DNA from: Bacteroidetes bacterium MedPE-SWsnd-G1
GTDB taxonomy: Bacteria > Bacteroidota > Bacteroidia > Flavobacteriales > Flavobacteriaceae
Length of the DNA stretch: 64,000 nt
Assembly (NCBI GenBank): GCA_001874265.1
Contig: MPDD01000005.1
Location: 58,072 to 122,071 of the forward strand
Reading direction: 5' to 3'
Shown: positions 60,679 through 64,000 of the stretch, piece after piece
Numbering within the stretch: position 1 is the stretch's first letter
How the letters are laid out: each line of letters starts with the position of its first letter
The notes under the pieces: model-generated
The model's database searches: none
Seen by the model: the letters and a program-made list of their open reading frames with translations, nothing else
Told to the model about the DNA's origin: nothing
Position numbers and translations under genes: made by a program

Positions 60679-61133
60679 TGAAACAGTTTACTCAATATCT
60701 TATTTTAATCCTTTTTATTGTTTCTTGTACTAGTAATACCATTTACAAAAGACCAGATGATCTCATAAAAAAGGATGAAATGATTGCCTTGATTCTCGAT
60801 ATTCAATTGGCAAATGGTGCTAGAAATATTAAAAATTCGGATGGACAGCGATTGGTAGAATACATGCCTCTGGTTTATGAAAAATACGGCATTGATAGTG
60901 CTCGATTTGCACGCAGTAATTACTATTACTCAACGCGAATCGATGATTATACTAAAATGCTAAGGGCTGTTAAAGAGCGCCTCGGAAAAATGGAAAAGGA
61001 GTATGATCGAAAAGTTTTTGTTCAGGATTCTATTGATGGCAAATACAAAAAAGGAAAAGCAAAGGAAAAACCGGCCATTGATAAAGATTCAAAATTAATT
61101 CCTCCAGCACAAACAGAGGACGTTAAACAGTAG
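60678..61133 (+). CDS. DUF4296 family lipoprotein
   Basis: A 151-residue lipoprotein: signal peptide with lipobox VSC (residues 13-17), then a helical DUF4296 domain (RPDDLIKKDEMIALILDIQLANGAR) and a basic, low-complexity tail (KYKKGKAKEKPAID). Function unknown; it is a usual partner of dihydroorotase in Flavobacteriia. Its ATG shares the A of the pyrC stop (TAATG). It converges with the SDR gene, 4 bases apart. Confidence 0.87.
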   Translation: MKQFTQYLILILFIVSCTSNTIYKRPDDLIKKDEMIALILDIQLANGARNIKNSDGQRLVEYMPLVYEKYGIDSARFARSNYYYSTRIDDYTKMLRAVKERLGKMEKEYDRKVFVQDSIDGKYKKGKAKEKPAIDKDSKLIPPAQTEDVKQ

Positions 61134-61137
61134 CCGT

Positions 61138-62133
61138 TTAGAAATTTTTACAAACCCTTTTAATGGTATTCTCAATAGGTATAAATTTAAAATCTAATGC
61201 CTTTAAAATTTTAGCATTTGAAAACTCACTTTTCTTATGAATAGATTTTGCAGAGTTTTTTGTTAACATTGGTTCGTTCCCGGTTAAAAAAGACATAATT
61301 GAAGCCAATCTCCAACCTATTTCTGTCATAAAAACTGAAACTAATTTAGATGGTGGTTTCAGATTAAAACCATTTGCAATCATTGTAAAAACTTCTTTAA
61401 AACTTCTATTTTCGGCTATTAAAATATACCGTTCATTTACAATATTACTATTTAAAAGTTGAATCATTATATCTACAACATCTTGCACATCAACATAACC
61501 AGTTGTGCCGTTTGTATAATGTTTTAATCCTTTCTTCACTTTAGAAAACAACTTTCCAGATCCTTGATTCCAAAACCCTTCTCCTAATATTATTCCTGGA
61601 TTCACAATTACCGCATCCAATCCTTCTTGGGTCCCACGCCAAACTTCCATTTCTGCACCATGTTTTGTAATGGCATACCCATAATTACTCGTTTCAACAT
61701 TCCACTCGGTTGTTTCATCTATTAACCCGTTGATTGTTGGTTTACCTACAGCCGCAATAGAACTCACATAACACAATTTTTTAACGCCTTGCACAATGGA
61801 GAAATTCACAATATTTGCTGTTCCCTCAATATTTATAGTGCGCATGGAGCGATACTTTTTTGGATGAAAAGAAATCATTGCCGCACAATGATAAACATAA
61901 GTTACGTCTTTAAAAACAGGCTCTAAAGAAGTCGTATCGGTAATGTCGGCAACTACCCATTCAATTTTATCAAAGTAACTACCTACCTCATCAAAATAGT
62001 AGGAAAACACCTTTTTAACAGCGTCTAAATTGCTGCTGCTTCTGTGTATGGCTCGTATTGGTGTATTCTCTTGAACTAATTTTGCTAGTAAATGTGCACC
62101 AACCAATCCCGTTCCTCCTGTAACTAATATCAT
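61138..62133 (-). CDS. NAD-dependent epimerase/dehydratase (extended SDR)
   Basis: A 331-residue extended short-chain dehydrogenase/reductase. NAD(P)-binding TGGTGLVGAHLLAKL (TGxxGxxG), DITDT near 68, the NxAA-like CAAM, and the catalytic Ser/Tyr/Lys in VSSIAAVG and YGYAITKHGAE are all present. Substrate is unknown; closest in style to dihydroflavonol-4-reductase-like proteins of Bacteroidota. A -7-like TACTTTCG sits four bases before the ATG. Divergent from tyrS. Confidence 0.9.
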   Translation of the reverse strand: MILVTGGTGLVGAHLLAKLVQENTPIRAIHRSSSNLDAVKKVFSYYFDEVGSYFDKIEWVVADITDTTSLEPVFKDVTYVYHCAAMISFHPKKYRSMRTINIEGTANIVNFSIVQGVKKLCYVSSIAAVGKPTINGLIDETTEWNVETSNYGYAITKHGAEMEVWRGTQEGLDAVIVNPGIILGEGFWNQGSGKLFSKVKKGLKHYTNGTTGYVDVQDVVDIMIQLLNSNIVNERYILIAENRSFKEVFTMIANGFNLKPPSKLVSVFMTEIGWRLASIMSFLTGNEPMLTKNSAKSIHKKSEFSNAKILKALDFKFIPIENTIKRVCKNF

Positions 62134-62137
62134 AGAA

Positions 62138-62145
62138 CGAAAGTA
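62138..62145 (-). promoter_or_regulatory. -7 box (TTCG variant) of SDR gene, leaderless arrangement
   Basis: TACTTTCG on the minus strand, four bases (TTCT), ATG. One mismatch to the consensus. Confidence 0.4.
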
Positions 62146-62186
62146 AAGAAAACTAAATTATTCATTCTTAATTATTCATTGATTTT

Positions 62187-62194
62187 TATCTTTG
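62187..62194 (+). promoter_or_regulatory. -7 box of tyrS
   Basis: TATCTTTG, 19 bases before ATG. Confidence 0.55.
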
Positions 62195-62213
62195 CCAAAA
62201 TTATTTTTTTAAG

Positions 62214-63500
62214 ATGAAGAACTTTGTAGAAGAATTGAAATGGAGAGGCTTGTTACATGATATCATGCCAGGAACTGAAGAGCAACTTGCAAAAGAAAAA
62301 ACGAGTGCATATATCGGATTTGATCCTACAGCGGACTCTTTACATATTGGAAGTTTAGTTCAAATCTTTATCTTAAAACATTTTCAATTAGCCGGTCACA
62401 AACCAATCGCTTTGGTTGGTGGCGCTACCGGAATGGTCGGTGATCCATCAGGAAAATCTGCGGAAAGAAATTTATTAGACGAAGAGACCTTAGCAAAAAA
62501 TATTGCCGGAGTACAAGAGCAATTAGAACGCTATATCGATTTTGAATCTGATGAAAACAGTGCAGAATTGGTAAACAACTACGATTGGATGAAAGATATT
62601 TCACTAATCGATTTTGTGCGTGACACCGGTAAACACATCACTGTAAACTACATGATGGCAAAGGATTCTGTTAAAAAACGAATTTCTGGCGAGAATACAG
62701 ACGGAATGAGTTTTACAGAATTTACCTACCAATTATTTCAAGGATACGATTTCTACCACTTATACAAAGAAAAGAATTGTAAACTACAAATGGGTGGCTC
62801 TGATCAATGGGGAAATATAACGACTGGGACTGAATTAATCCGTAGAAAAGCACAAGGAAAAGCCTACGCTATTACAGTGCCTTTAGTAACAAAAGCAGAC
62901 GGAACTAAATTTGGAAAAACCGAAGGTGGAAATGTTTGGTTAGATGCTAAAAGAACTTCGCCATATAAATTCTACCAATATTGGTTAAACTCTTCTGATG
63001 AAGATGCAGAGAACTTTATCAAAATCTTCACCTTTTTAGATAAAGAAACTATTGAAAAATTAACTGCAGAGCATAAAGAAACACCTCATATGCGTTTATT
63101 ACAAAAAACAATTGGTAAAGAGGTAACCATTATGACGCATGGACAAGAAGCGTATGACAATGCTATTAAAGCATCTAACATCTTATTCGGAAAGTCTACT
63201 TCAGATGATTTAAAAGGTTTGGATGAACAAACTTTTTTAGATATATTCGAAGGTGTGCCTCAGGCTTCAGTATCTAGAAATCAAATTGAAAATGGATTAG
63301 AAATAGTTCCTGCCTTTGCAGAAACTGGATTTTTAAAATCTAATGGAGAAGTAAGAAGAGCCTTAAAAGAAAACTCTATTTCTGTAAACAAAACAAAAGT
63401 AATAGAAGACTTTGTTATTACAACAAATGATTTAATCGCCAATAAATATGTGCTATTACAACGTGGTAAAAAGAGTTATTTCTTGTTGAAAGTTGAGTAG
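62214..63500 (+). CDS. tyrS: Tyrosine--tRNA ligase
   Basis: Charges tRNA-Tyr. The 428-residue protein is the bacterial TyrS1 type with [14 protein letters not shown] (HIGH-like) near residue 38, [13 protein letters not shown] near 68, [27 protein letters not shown], and the KMSKS-like KFGKTEGG near 237. A C-terminal S4 RNA-binding domain ([18 protein letters not shown]) completes it. Just after its stop lies an 83-base dyad. Confidence 0.98.
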   Translation: MKNFVEELKWRGLLHDIMPGTEEQLAKEKTSAYIGFDPTADSLHIGSLVQIFILKHFQLAGHKPIALVGGATGMVGDPSGKSAERNLLDEETLAKNIAGVQEQLERYIDFESDENSAELVNNYDWMKDISLIDFVRDTGKHITVNYMMAKDSVKKRISGENTDGMSFTEFTYQLFQGYDFYHLYKEKNCKLQMGGSDQWGNITTGTELIRRKAQGKAYAITVPLVTKADGTKFGKTEGGNVWLDAKRTSPYKFYQYWLNSSDEDAENFIKIFTFLDKETIEKLTAEHKETPHMRLLQKTIGKEVTIMTHGQEAYDNAIKASNILFGKSTSDDLKGLDEQTFLDIFEGVPQASVSRNQIENGLEIVPAFAETGFLKSNGEVRRALKENSISVNKTKVIEDFVITTNDLIANKYVLLQRGKKSYFLLKVE

Positions 63501-63504
63501 TTTC

Positions 63505-63587
63505 GCTTAACGGTTAGGCAATGATTTCGTTGTGGAAAATGTCGGAGACTTTTCCACTATAGAAATCCGCCGATTAGTTGGTTAAAT
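63505..63587. repeat. 83-bp imperfect dyad with attC-like ends
   Basis: Left arm: GCTTAAC (63505-63511), GATTTC (63523-63528), GTGGAAAA (63532-63539). Right arm: TTTTCCAC (63550-63557), GAAATC (63562-63567), GTTAAAT (63581-63587). The inner 10-base loop holds TGTCGGAGAC. The outer ends fit RYYYAAC and GTTRRRY, the core-site consensus of integron attC sites. Read on the minus strand, the dyad directly follows the unknown gene at 63642. It could instead be a member of an intergenic repeat family or a bidirectional structure. Confidence 0.55.
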
Positions 63588-63641
63588 TTATTCTTTTTTG
63601 TTCTATTGTCACAATGAATTATAGCCATCCTAAGTTTGCTT

Positions 63642-64000
63642 TTAATCTAGAATAATTAATTTAATGTATTCAATAGACTCCATGTCAATCTTAAAGGTTA
63701 TGATACTACTAGTTATATAAAACTTTGGTGATATTAAATGAATACTAACTTCATTGTCATTCATGTTTACAGTTGATTTATAGTAATCCCTTTTTAAATT
63801 ATTCAGAGAGTCTCCAACAGAATGATTATTAATATTCACAATTATATTTTGAATTTTTTTATCTCTAATTTCAAAACTGCGGAGATTCTTATTTGCCCAA
63901 AATTGAAAATATGAGTTTTCGTAGTTATAGTAAATCAAATTCTCATCATCATATTCACTCCAGACTGTTTCAGTTTTTTCAGGTTTTCCAAATATTCTTA
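63642..64000 (-). CDS. Unknown protein, 3' part only
   Basis: The frame is open from the right window edge to a stop at 63642, giving 119 residues of the C-terminal part. It contains GKPEKTETVWSEYDDEN, YFQFW, and a hydrophilic, beta-rich tail (VSIHLISPKFYITSSIITF). An internal TTG at 63936 could be taken as a start, but the frame stays open upstream, so the true start is outside. I do not recognise the family. Its low-GC, lineage-unspecific look, next to the attC-like dyad, suggests an accessory gene. Confidence 0.5.
   Translation of the reverse strand, partial: RIFGKPEKTETVWSEYDDENLIYYNYENSYFQFWANKNLRSFEIRDKKIQNIIVNINNHSVGDSLNNLKRDYYKSTVNMNDNEVSIHLISPKFYITSSIITFKIDMESIEYIKLIILD

Noticed and set aside
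1..64000. tRNA, rRNA, CRISPR arrays, insertion sequences, prophage
   Set aside because: No cloverleaf, rRNA segment, regularly spaced repeats or transposase/integrase frames were seen.

Overview
The window looks like a chromosomal segment of a marine-type Flavobacteriaceae (phylum Bacteroidota). The evidence is low GC, intergenic promoters of the TAnnTTTG (-7) type, almost no Shine-Dalgarno sites, three TonB-dependent receptors with N-terminal CarboxypepD_reg-like domains, lineage-typical lipoproteins (DUF4270, DUF4296, DUF5689) and single-chain eukaryote-like glycyl-tRNA synthetase. I see no rRNA, tRNA, CRISPR array, insertion sequence or prophage. Most of the window is core genome; the accessory-looking parts are the nuclease/receptor cluster, a phosphate island and the far right end.

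Layout. 1-10235 holds the start of comF (off the left edge), a membrane-anchored coiled-coil protein, glyS, pth, queD, a crotonase, a MATE transporter, addB-like and hflX. 10326-17481 is a probable extracellular nucleic-acid (or phosphodiester) utilisation cluster: DUF5689 lipoprotein, TonB-dependent receptor, two paralogous secreted EEP nucleases and, between them, a secreted DUF922 HExxH protein. 17482-33953 is housekeeping: recJ, osmC-like, adenine deaminase, a second TonB receptor, a uracil-DNA glycosylase, a DHFR-like protein, rsmI, aspS, ferritin, a Cys-rich microprotein, a ClC channel with CBS domains, a small membrane protein, tadA, dxs and dgt.

34013-43430 is a coherent phosphate island: TonB receptor, duplicated beta-helix-like lipoprotein, secreted MORN-like protein, an unannotated transcription unit, OprP/OprO-type porin and PiT-DUF47 transporter. 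It is punctuated by direct repeats of TTAACAT spaced 11 bp apart, the architecture of PhoB/PhoP boxes. 43459-63500 is again core: nrdA, nrdB, DUF3109, marC-like, a short flavoprotein, glmS, DUF4270, GT5-like, panC, panD, a flippase-like membrane protein, radA, hemD, DUF4271, Dpm1-like, dihydroorotase, DUF4296, an SDR and tyrS. After tyrS an 83-bp imperfect dyad with attC-like ends precedes an unknown gene that runs off the right edge.

Most notable observations: (i) about nine genes have their -7 box exactly 4 (once 5) bases before the start codon, predicting leaderless mRNAs and correcting several starts; (ii) tadA and dxs share a 28-bp divergent region in which each promoter's -33 box is the antisense of the other gene's first codons; (iii) the phosphate island contains a Pho-box-preceded, terminator-ended segment without a normal gene, a candidate small RNA; (iv) the attC-like dyad at the right end; (v) a ClC protein with glutamine at the gating-glutamate position.
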